64,000 nt of DNA from Rhizobacter sp. OV335 (GTDB taxonomy: Bacteria; Pseudomonadota; Gammaproteobacteria; Burkholderiales; Burkholderiaceae_C): contig NZ_FRCQ01000010.1 of the NCBI RefSeq assembly GCF_900142965.1, positions 124,001 to 188,000 of the forward strand. Direction: 5' to 3'. The notes beneath the pieces were generated by a model, which worked only from the letters and a program-made list of their open reading frames with translations, did not search any database and was not told where the DNA came from. This document shows, in pieces, positions 36,267-42,961 of this stretch. Position 1 is the stretch's first letter, and each line of letters begins with the position of its first letter. The position numbers and the translations under genes were made by a program.

Positions 36267-36839
36267 CTACTGAACGGCGATCGCTTCGACCTGGATGCGC
36301 AGCGTCACGTCCATGTTGAAGTGCCAGTCCTTGCCGGCGTCGATGCCGAACTGATCCCGCTGGATCGTCGTGATGGCATCGGCGCCGCACATCTCGCGCT
36401 TCAGCATCGGGTGCGGGACGCACTTGAGCCAGTTCAGCTTCAGCGTGACTGGTTTGGTGACGCCGTGCAGCGTCAGCTCGCCGGCCACCTCGGTCGGCAC
36501 GCCGTCGACCACCTTGTCGAATTTGCCTTTGTAGACGGCCTTCGGGAATTTCTTGGCGTCGAACAGTTCCTTGCCCTGGGCCACCTTGTTCAGCGCGTCC
36601 TGGCCGAAATCGGCGCTGGCCGGCAGCACGGTGATCTCGAGGTCGCCGGTGCCGGCGGCCTTGTCGTAGCGCACCGTGCCGCTGCTCTTGTTGAACTTGC
36701 CGCGCCACACCGAGATGCCCATGTGGTCGGCCTCGAAGCTCGGGAAGGTGTGGTCGGGATCGATCTTGTAGGTGACCGGGGCGGCATGGGCGGTGAGCGT
36801 GGTCAGCAGGCCGGCGGCGAGGGACAGGGCGAGGCGCAT
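36267..36839 (-). CDS. yceI: YceI family periplasmic protein
   Basis: The 190-residue protein has a signal peptide (about 1-19, AHA-APV) and the YceI lipocalin-like barrel: TYKIDPDHTFPSFEADHMGIS, RGKFNKSSGTVRYD, GELTLHGVTKPVTLKL and RDQFGIDAG. YceI proteins bind long isoprenoids or similar lipids and are base-inducible. CAGGAG precedes the ATG by nine bases. A Cys pair (KCVPHP and EMCGAD) may form a disulfide. It is convergent with the DUF4142 gene. Confidence 0.93.
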   Translation of the reverse strand: MRLALSLAAGLLTTLTAHAAPVTYKIDPDHTFPSFEADHMGISVWRGKFNKSSGTVRYDKAAGTGDLEITVLPASADFGQDALNKVAQGKELFDAKKFPKAVYKGKFDKVVDGVPTEVAGELTLHGVTKPVTLKLNWLKCVPHPMLKREMCGADAITTIQRDQFGIDAGKDWHFNMDVTLRIQVEAIAVQ

Positions 36840-36987
36840 GGAGGTTCTCCTGAAAGTGGTGTGAGGTGAACGGCACCGTGATTCTCGGTGCCCCCAGCCT
36901 CACGACGAACCAGCCGTGTGCCAATCGACATGAGGACCTGACCACACTGCCGTGCATCCGGCCTTCGGTCGGAGGTAGATTGCCGCA

Positions 36988-37092
36988 ATGGCCTCTCTCA
37001 ACATGCTTGTCCGCCAAGCCAGCGCTGCCGACGCCGAACGCATCGGCGAAATGTTGGCGGTCGCGTACGCTGCTCGCCGAACAGCGAGCTGA
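36988..37092 (+). pseudogene. GNAT acetyltransferase N-terminal remnant
   Basis: A 34-codon reading frame encodes MLVRQASAADAERIGEML-like sequence, the first strand and helix of GNAT acetyltransferases, then stops. The rest of such a domain (about 110 residues) is missing, so this looks like a decayed or truncated gene. The whole stretch from 36840 to 37214 has no intact gene. It also holds a perfect 14-bp palindrome, TGTGGGCGCCCACA (37133-37146), and the ribosome site of the next gene. It marks the left edge of a patch with lower GC than its surroundings. Confidence 0.4.
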
Positions 37093-37214
37093 GCTTGTCC
37101 TGGCCATTCATGTCGAACGTTGAGCTACCGCTTGTGGGCGCCCACATCTTTATGCCCATAGGATGGCGGCACGGACGTTTTCTCGTTCTCGGGTGCAATT
37201 CATAGGAGGCCGAA

Positions 37215-37784
37215 GTGTCCGCATCAGTGCTCTACATGTCGATGTCACTCGACGGGTATATCGCAGGTCCGAACGACGAAGTGGGCAACCCCGGCGGAGA
37301 CGAGTTCATGCGGCTGCACGAGTGGTACGGGGACTTCTCCCGGCCGTCGGGGCCGACCGGGGAGTTGTGGGACGAATGGAACGCTCCCGGCGCAATACTG
37401 GCGGGTCGACGTACCGTGGAGCAGGTCGATCACTGGGGCGGTGACAATCACGGTGTCCGGATCTTCGTGCCCAGCCATCGGCCGCCCGGTCCGTCCGTCG
37501 CGAACTATCCGTTGGTGACCTACGTGACCAATGGGATCGAGAGCGCGATGGCGCAGGCGAAGTCCGCCGCCGGGAAACGCGACGTGCTCATGCTGGGCGC
37601 GTACACGGCGCAACGGGCGCTCGAGGCCGGTGTGCTGGACGAGTTGCAAGTTCACCAGATCCCGGTGCTGTTCGGCGGTGGGCGTCGGCTGTTCGAGGTG
37701 TTGCCGTCGCGCATCGAGCTGGAGATCGTTCGGGTGATCGACACGCCGGAGGCCACACACATCCGCTACCGCGTCCGTCGCTGA
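37215..37784 (+). CDS. RibD C-terminal/dihydrofolate-reductase-like protein
   Basis: The 189-residue protein has the RibD_C/DHFR fold: VLYMSMSLDGYIAGPNDE at the N-terminus, AILAGRRTVEQVDHWGG and DVLMLGAYTAQRALEAGVLDELQVHQIPVLFGGGRRLFE, which bind NADPH. It starts at GTG 37215 behind a strong TAGGAGG. Such stand-alone proteins are abundant in Actinobacteria and rarely have a known substrate, so acquisition by transfer is plausible. It is followed 87 bases later by the SMR pump gene on the same strand. Confidence 0.85.
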   Translation: MSASVLYMSMSLDGYIAGPNDEVGNPGGDEFMRLHEWYGDFSRPSGPTGELWDEWNAPGAILAGRRTVEQVDHWGGDNHGVRIFVPSHRPPGPSVANYPLVTYVTNGIESAMAQAKSAAGKRDVLMLGAYTAQRALEAGVLDELQVHQIPVLFGGGRRLFEVLPSRIELEIVRVIDTPEATHIRYRVRR

Positions 37785-37871
37785 GCCGGGCTGTGCTTCA
37801 GGTACCGCTTACCCAACTGCTAGCGCCACTCGGTACAAGTGGTCGGCTCGCACGTTCAGTAGGGGTATCGT

Positions 37872-38207
37872 ATGAAATCAACACTCGTGGCCTGGTCGGT
37901 TCTGGTGGCCAGCGTCGTTGCGGAGGTGGCAGGTACTGTGGCACTCAAACACTCCAGTGGGTTCACGAAGTTTCTTCCGGCTGCCGTCGCGGGTTTCTTC
38001 TATGTGATCGCAATCTGGCTTATGGCCATAGCGATGCGGCAACTGGAAATGGGAGTCACCTATGCAGTGTGGGCTGCGAGCGGAACAGCAGCCATTGCGT
38101 TGGTCGGCATCGCTTTCTACGGGGAGCAAACTTCGGCTCTCAAGCTCGCAGGTCTGGTGCTCGTGGTTTTCGGCGTAGTCCTGCTGAACCTGGAGGCCCA
38201 GCCGTGA
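37872..38207 (+). CDS. small multidrug resistance (SMR) efflux protein, EmrE/Qac type
   Basis: The 111-residue protein has four transmembrane helices. The essential membrane Glu18 lies in VVAEVAGTVALK (equal to Glu14 of EmrE). MAIAMRQLEMGVTYAVWAASGTAAIALVG and a C-terminal GLVLVVFGVVLLNL follow. It fits the EmrE/QacE branch, exporting quaternary ammonium and other cationic drugs by proton antiport; the guanidinium-exporter branch is less likely. No guanidine riboswitch was seen in the 87-base leader. GC content is well below the window average. A strong hairpin lies 24 bases after the stop. Confidence 0.92.
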   Translation: MKSTLVAWSVLVASVVAEVAGTVALKHSSGFTKFLPAAVAGFFYVIAIWLMAIAMRQLEMGVTYAVWAASGTAAIALVGIAFYGEQTSALKLAGLVLVVFGVVLLNLEAQP

Positions 38208-38231
38208 CGCCTGGCCCTTCAATCGAGGGGA

Positions 38232-38255
38232 CAAACACCGGCTTGCCGGTGTTTG
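38232..38255 (+). terminator. perfect hairpin after the SMR gene (probable terminator)
   Basis: CAAACACCGG-CTTG-CCGGTGTTTG, a perfect 10-bp stem. Outer bases GAGG and CCTC can extend it. There is no long T-run afterwards, so termination may be partial. It separates the SMR gene from the DUF4124 gene. A recombination site was considered, but conserved core sites are missing. Confidence 0.6.
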
Positions 38256-38317
38256 CCTCTCATCTAAAACCTTGGGCGCTGCAAGTGCATTCAGTGCCGA
38301 TCGAGAAGATCTACGCC

Positions 38318-38743
38318 ATGAAAACGCCGTTCGGTTTACTGCTGTTGACTGCGATTTGGTTTCCTTGCCATGCAATAGATGTCTACAAATGGGCTGACGC
38401 AAAAGGCCAAGTCCACTACGGCGACGCCGTCCCGGAGGGAAAGGCAAGCTCCGCCAAAGGTATCTCAGTGAAAAGTGGCCCCGTGTCGGAGGCGGACAGG
38501 AAGGCTGCGACAGAGCGCCTTGCCAAGTACAGAGAAGATCTGGTGCGGGCCAGCCCCGAAGCTGCAGCCGCGCCGGCCGCGACAACGCCAAAGCCAAGGA
38601 AAACGCCTTGCGAAGAGGCTTGGGATGCCTACAACGAAAGCTATGCGTGCTTTGATCCGTACCGTATGGGCAAGGGAACAATCCGGCTGGAGGCCTTCCA
38701 AGGCTGCAAGGAAGTCAACCGGCCGCCCGAGGCATGCAGATAG
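38318..38743 (+). CDS. DUF4124 domain protein, secreted
   Basis: The 141-residue protein starts at ATG 38318 and has a signal peptide ending near CHA-IDV. The DUF4124 motif IDVYKWADAKGQVHYGDAVPEG follows. The C-terminal half is Ala/Pro/Lys rich and ends with a Cys-containing segment (PCEEAWDAYNESYACFD, GCKEVNRPPEAC) whose four Cys could form two disulfides. Function is unknown; it should be periplasmic. GC content is lower than in the surrounding core genes, as with the SMR gene before it. Confidence 0.8.
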   Translation: MKTPFGLLLLTAIWFPCHAIDVYKWADAKGQVHYGDAVPEGKASSAKGISVKSGPVSEADRKAATERLAKYREDLVRASPEAAAAPAATTPKPRKTPCEEAWDAYNESYACFDPYRMGKGTIRLEAFQGCKEVNRPPEACR

Positions 38744-38801
38744 CAGCGCCTGACCATTCCATCAAGAAGACTTCGCCCGGCAAGCCGGTCGCAGCTTGCA
38801 C

Positions 38802-39767
38802 TCAGTCGCCTTCGATGTGCGCGCTCTTCACCACCTCGCCCCAACGCGCCAGCTCGTTGCGGGCCAAATTGCCGAGCGCCGCCGGCGCCAGGTAGTCGGC
38901 CGTCGCGCCCTGTTCCGCTGCCTTCTGCTTGAACGCCGGCGTCGCCATCACTTGTGCGATGGTGCGCGTCAGCTTGTCGACCACCGCGGCCGGCGTGCGG
39001 GCCGGGGCGAACACCGCGAACCACGAGGTCGCGTCCAGCCCGGGCATGCCGGCTTCGGCCGCGGTCGGCACGTCGGGCATCGAGGCCAGCCGATGCGGGC
39101 CGGTGACCGCCAGCGCGCGCAGCTTGCCCGACTGCACGAACGGGATGAACGGCGGCGGCGTGCCGAAGCTCAGGTCGACCTGCGCGCCGAGCAGGTCCTG
39201 CAGCGCCGGCCCGGTCCCCTTGTACGGCACGTGGGTCATCTGCACGCCGGCCTGCTGCGCGAGCATCGCGCCGGTCACGTGCTGCAGCGAGCCGTTGCCC
39301 GATGACGCGAAGCTCAGCTTGCCCGGGTTCTGCTTCGCGTACGCGACCAGCTCGGCCAGCGTCTTCACCGGCAGCCCGGCGCGCACCACCACCAGCTGCG
39401 GCGCGCTCAGCACGTTGGCGACCGGCTGCAGGTCGCGCTGCTCCCACTGCGACTGCTTCATCAGGTGCGGCGTGATCACGTGGTAGCCGGAGTACTGCAT
39501 CAGCAGCGTGTAGCCGTCGGGCTCGGCGCGCTTGACGGCCACCGCGGCGATGCCACCACTCGCGCCGCCGCGGTTGTCGACGATGACCGTCTGGCCGAGC
39601 GCCTTGCCCAGCGGCTCGGCCAGCATGCGCGCGGCCAGGTCGGTGGTGCCACCGGGGGCGGTCGGCACGATCAGCGTGATCGGCTTGGCGGGATAGGGAT
39701 CGGCGGCCAGTGCCGGAAGCGAGGCGGCGGCCAGCGAAAGGGCCAGCGCGTGCAATGTGCGGTTCAT
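38802..39767 (-). CDS. Bug family tripartite tricarboxylate receptor protein
   Basis: The 321-residue protein has a signal peptide (to about residue 21, ALA-ADP) and the Bug fold: YPAKPITLIVPTAPGGTTDLAARMLAEPL, VIVDNRGGASGGIAAV, SSGNGSLQHVTGAML and HVPYKGTGPALQDLL. These bind a carboxylate ligand through two water-bridged loops. AGGAG precedes the ATG. No TctA/TctB membrane genes are nearby, so it is an orphan receptor, as is common in Burkholderiales. It is the last gene of the caiB-HMG-CoA lyase-Bug operon; its ligand is probably the acid broken down by those enzymes. Confidence 0.93.
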   Translation of the reverse strand: MNRTLHALALSLAAASLPALAADPYPAKPITLIVPTAPGGTTDLAARMLAEPLGKALGQTVIVDNRGGASGGIAAVAVKRAEPDGYTLLMQYSGYHVITPHLMKQSQWEQRDLQPVANVLSAPQLVVVRAGLPVKTLAELVAYAKQNPGKLSFASSGNGSLQHVTGAMLAQQAGVQMTHVPYKGTGPALQDLLGAQVDLSFGTPPPFIPFVQSGKLRALAVTGPHRLASMPDVPTAAEAGMPGLDATSWFAVFAPARTPAAVVDKLTRTIAQVMATPAFKQKAAEQGATADYLAPAALGNLARNELARWGEVVKSAHIEGD

Positions 39768-39800
39768 GGGGTGTCTCCTGTTGTGATGTCGTGATGAGGT

Positions 39801-40778
39801 TCAGCCGCGGCCCAGCGCGCGTGCACGCGTGGCCTCGAAGTCGTCGGGCAGCGGGTGCAGGTCGAGGCGCCGCCCGGCCTTGACGATCTGGCCCGGCAGG
39901 TCGTGGCCGATCAACGCCGGCAGCCGCTCGGCGGCGTTCATCAGCGCGTGCAGGTCGACCCCGGTGTCGTAGCCCATCAGCGCCAGCGCATGCACCATGT
40001 CCTCGCTGCAGACGTTGCCGCTCGCACCCGGCGCATACGGGCAACCGCCCAGGCCGCCGAGCGACGCGTCGAAGCAATCGGCGCCGGCGTCGATCGCGGC
40101 CAGCAGGTTCGCGAGGCCCAGCCCGCGCGTGTCGTGGAAGTGCACCGTCAGCGCGGTGGCCGGCCAGCGGGCGCGGAAGTCGCGCACCAGCGCCTGCACC
40201 TGCGGCGGATACGCCATGCCGGTGGTGTCGCACAGCGTCACGCCTTGCGCACCCAGTTCATCGACGAAGCGTTCGCACCAGTCGAGCACGGTAGTGGCAG
40301 GCACTTCGCCTTCCATCGGGCAGCCGAAGCAGCACGACAGCGAGACGTTGACCGCCACGCCGGCCTCGCGCGCCAGCGCCGCCACCTGCGACAGCGCGGC
40401 GAACGACTGCCCGCGCGTCATCCGCAGGTTCGCGAGGTTGTGGCTCTCGCTGGCCGACATCACCAGGTTCAGCTCGTCGCTGCGGGCGTCGATCGCGCGC
40501 TGCGCGCCGCGCACGTTGGGCACCAGCGCGCTGTAGACGACGCCGGGCCGCCTGCGGATCTCGCGCATCACGACCTCGGCATCGCGCAGCGCCGGGATGG
40601 CCTGCGCCGACACGAAGGCGGTGACCTCGATCTTGGCGGCGCCGGCCTGCGACAGCGCATCGACGAGGTCGATCTTGTCGGCGGTCGGCACGAAGGCCGC
40701 TTCGTTCTGCAGGCCGTCGCGCATGCCGACCTCGCACAGGCGCACGCGCCGGCCCTCGCCGTGCCAGATGCTGCTCAT
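39801..40778 (-). CDS. hydroxymethylglutaryl-CoA lyase family enzyme
   Basis: The 325-residue TIM-barrel enzyme has LCEVGMRDGLQNEAAF (metal and catalytic Asp/Arg), IEVTAFVS, VHFHDTRGLGLAN (metal-binding His pair) and GLGGCPYAPGASGNVCSED, with the catalytic Cys loop of HMG-CoA lyase. It cleaves a 3-hydroxy-3-methylglutaryl-CoA-like ester to acetyl-CoA and an acid such as acetoacetate. Its ATG overlaps the caiB stop by four bases. Together with a CoA transferase and Bug receptor it suggests uptake, CoA activation and cleavage of a branched hydroxydicarboxylic acid; citramalate or HMG are candidates. Confidence 0.93.
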   Translation of the reverse strand: MSSIWHGEGRRVRLCEVGMRDGLQNEAAFVPTADKIDLVDALSQAGAAKIEVTAFVSAQAIPALRDAEVVMREIRRRPGVVYSALVPNVRGAQRAIDARSDELNLVMSASESHNLANLRMTRGQSFAALSQVAALAREAGVAVNVSLSCCFGCPMEGEVPATTVLDWCERFVDELGAQGVTLCDTTGMAYPPQVQALVRDFRARWPATALTVHFHDTRGLGLANLLAAIDAGADCFDASLGGLGGCPYAPGASGNVCSEDMVHALALMGYDTGVDLHALMNAAERLPALIGHDLPGQIVKAGRRLDLHPLPDDFEATRARALGRG

Positions 40779-41983
40779 GCCACCACCCCCCGCTCGCGCA
40801 GCGCGGCGATCTCGCCATCGCGCAGCCCCAGCTCATGCAGCACCGCGTCGGTGTCGTCGCCCAGGTTCGGCGCCGATGTGCGAACGCTGCCCGGTGTCGA
40901 CATCAGCTTCGGCACGATGCCGGGTACCTCCAGCGTGTCGCCGGCCCGCGTGGTCTGCGACAAGAGCATCTCGCGCGCCCGGTAATGCGGGTCTTCGGCG
41001 ATGTCCTGCGCGGTGTAGACCTTGCCGCACGGCACGCGCGCTTCGCCGAGCACGGCCAGCACGTCGGCCACGTCGCGCCCGGCGGTCCAGGCCTCGATGG
41101 CGGCATCGAGTTCGGCCGCACGCGCCACGCGCCCCGCATTGCCGACCAGCGCCGCATCGTTGCCCAGGTCCGCGCGGTCGATCGCCTGCATCAGGCGCTT
41201 GAAGATGCTGTCGCCGTTGCCCGCGATCAGCACCACGCCGTCGCGGCAGCGGTAGGCGTTCGACGGCGCGATGCCGGGCAGCGCGCTGCCGGCCGGCCCA
41301 CGCACCGCGCCGAACGCGCTGTACTCGGGCAGCAGGCTCTCCATCACGTTGAAGACGGCCTCGTTCAAGGCCACGTCGATCACCTGGCCGCGCCCGCCAT
41401 GCGCCTGGCGGTGGTACAGCGCGGTCAGCACGCCGATGCAGCCGTGCAGCGCGGCCAGCGTGTCGCCGAGCGAGATGCCGCAGCGCACCGGCACGCGGCC
41501 GGGCTCGCCGGTCAGGTGGCGCAGGCCGCCCATCGCCTCGCCGATCGCGCCGAAGCCGGGCAGGTCGCGGTACGGCCCGGTCTGGCCGTAGCCGGAGATG
41601 CGCAGCATCACGAGGCCGGGGTTCAGTGCCGACAAGGCCTCGTAGCCGAGCCCCCAGCCTTCGAGCGTGCCGGGGCGGAAGTTCTCGATCAGCACGTCGG
41701 CCTGCGCGATCAGCCGGCGCGCGATGTCCTGCCCTTCGGCGTCGCGCAGGTCGAGCGCGATCGAGCGCTTGTTGCGCGACTGCACCTGCCACCAGACGGA
41801 GGTGCCATCCTTCAGCAGGCGCCAGCTGCGCAGCGGGTCGCCGCTGCCGGGCGGTTCGACCTTGATCACGTCGGCGCCGAATTCGCCGAGCGTCTTGCCG
41901 GCGAACGGGCCGGCGATCAGCTGGCCCATCTCGACGACGCGCACGCCGTGCAACGCGCCGGGGGCGGGGGAGGGTGTGTCCAT
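40775..41983 (-). CDS. CaiB/BaiF (type III) CoA-transferase
   Basis: The 402-residue family III CoA-transferase has GVRVVEMGQLIAGPFAGKTLGEFGADVIKVEPPG and NKRSIALDLRDAEGQD. The catalytic Asp is expected in the region GYGQTGPYRDLPGFG, with GGRGQVIDVALNEAVFNVME after it. It transfers CoA from a donor such as succinyl-CoA to a carboxylic acid. It is the first gene of the three-gene operon and overlaps the lyase gene by four bases. A 21-bp inverted repeat 55 bases upstream of its ATG is a likely LysR operator. Confidence 0.93.
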   Translation of the reverse strand: MDTPSPAPGALHGVRVVEMGQLIAGPFAGKTLGEFGADVIKVEPPGSGDPLRSWRLLKDGTSVWWQVQSRNKRSIALDLRDAEGQDIARRLIAQADVLIENFRPGTLEGWGLGYEALSALNPGLVMLRISGYGQTGPYRDLPGFGAIGEAMGGLRHLTGEPGRVPVRCGISLGDTLAALHGCIGVLTALYHRQAHGGRGQVIDVALNEAVFNVMESLLPEYSAFGAVRGPAGSALPGIAPSNAYRCRDGVVLIAGNGDSIFKRLMQAIDRADLGNDAALVGNAGRVARAAELDAAIEAWTAGRDVADVLAVLGEARVPCGKVYTAQDIAEDPHYRAREMLLSQTTRAGDTLEVPGIVPKLMSTPGSVRTSAPNLGDDTDAVLHELGLRDGEIAALRERGVVA

Positions 41984-42037
41984 CGGGCCATTGTCGAAAC
42001 CGGCCCGGCGATGCGGAATGACGAAGGTGTGCAGCGA

Positions 42038-42058
42038 GCTTTCGCGGTTCGCGAAAGC
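42038..42058. promoter_or_regulatory. perfect inverted repeat, likely LysR-type operator before caiB
   Basis: GCTTTCGCG-GTT-CGCGAAAGC has perfect 9-bp arms and contains the T-N11-A core of LysR-type boxes (T42042, A42054). It lies in the 84-bp gap between the end of lysR and the caiB ATG. A terminator for lysR is an alternative, but no T-run follows on the minus strand. Confidence 0.55.
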
Positions 42059-42067
42059 GGATGAGGG

Positions 42068-42961
42068 TCAACCCGGATCGAGGTGGTCGATCAGCAGGCG
42101 CACGTGCCGCGGCACCGCGGCTGCATCGCGCACGCCGAGCAGCAGCTTGCGGCGCGTCCAGTCGTCGGCCAGCGCGACCTGCCGCAGGTCCATCGAGCGC
42201 AAATGCGGCAGGATCGCATCGCGCGGCAGCACGCCGACGCCGAGCCCCGCGGCCACCATGCGGCACATCGCGTCGAAGCTGCGCACGCGGATGCGCAAGC
42301 GCAGCTGGCGGCCCAGCGCCTGCGCCTCGGTGTGCAGCCGGCGTGCCAGCGAGGTGCCTTCGGACAGGCTCACGAAATCGCAGTCCAGCAGCTCCTCGAA
42401 GCGCAGGCTGCGCCGGCGCGCCAGCGCATGGCCGCGCGGCAGCACCAGCACCAGCCGGTCCTCGCGGTAGCCCATCGTGTGCAGCCCGTGCGTCGGCGTG
42501 CGGTCGGCGAAGATGCCCAGGTCGGCCCGGCCGTCGAGCACCGCCTGCACCACCGCGCTGCTGTCCTCTTCTTCCAGCTCGATGCGGATGCCCGGGTTGT
42601 GCGCGATGAAGGCGGCAATGTCCGGCGGCAGGAACTGCGTGATCGCCGAGGTGTTGGCCCACAGCCGTACCACGCCGACCAGCCCCGCGGCATGGTCCGA
42701 CAGGTCGGCGGCCAGCCGGTCGACGTCGCTCAGGATGCGCTGCGCATGCAGCTGCAGCGCCTGGCCGGCGGCCGTCAGCGTGACGCCGCGCGAATGGCGC
42801 TCCAGCAGCTGCGTGCCGACGGCTCCCTCCAGGTCGGTGATGCGCTTGCTGGCCGCGCCCACCGCCAGGTGCGCCAGCGCCGCGCCCTGGCTGATGCTGC
42901 CGCTGCGCGCGACCAGGCTGAACAGCTGCAGCGAAACCAGGTCGAGGCGGTGGAGATTCAT
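42068..42961 (-). CDS. LysR family transcriptional regulator
   Basis: The 297-residue protein starts at ATG 42961, which overlaps the stop of the hybrid kinase gene by four bases. The N-terminal HTH is LDLVSLQLFSLVARSGSISQGAALAHLAVGAASKRITDLEGAVGTQLLERHSRGVTLTAAG. The periplasmic-binding-like effector domain spans about 90-295, with GVVRLWANTSAI and ADLGIFADRTP. It belongs to the group often found next to Bug receptors and CoA transferases. It probably activates the caiB operon directly downstream on the same strand through the dyad at 42038-42058. Cotranscription with a two-component system upstream is unusual. Confidence 0.92.
   Translation of the reverse strand: MNLHRLDLVSLQLFSLVARSGSISQGAALAHLAVGAASKRITDLEGAVGTQLLERHSRGVTLTAAGQALQLHAQRILSDVDRLAADLSDHAAGLVGVVRLWANTSAITQFLPPDIAAFIAHNPGIRIELEEEDSSAVVQAVLDGRADLGIFADRTPTHGLHTMGYREDRLVLVLPRGHALARRRSLRFEELLDCDFVSLSEGTSLARRLHTEAQALGRQLRLRIRVRSFDAMCRMVAAGLGVGVLPRDAILPHLRSMDLRQVALADDWTRRKLLLGVRDAAAVPRHVRLLIDHLDPG

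Noticed and set aside
38221-38265. Possible integron attC site after the SMR gene
   Set aside because: The hairpin is a perfect 10-bp stem, but the conserved outer core sites and the paired inner arms of attC are missing, and there is no integrase. A terminator explains it better.
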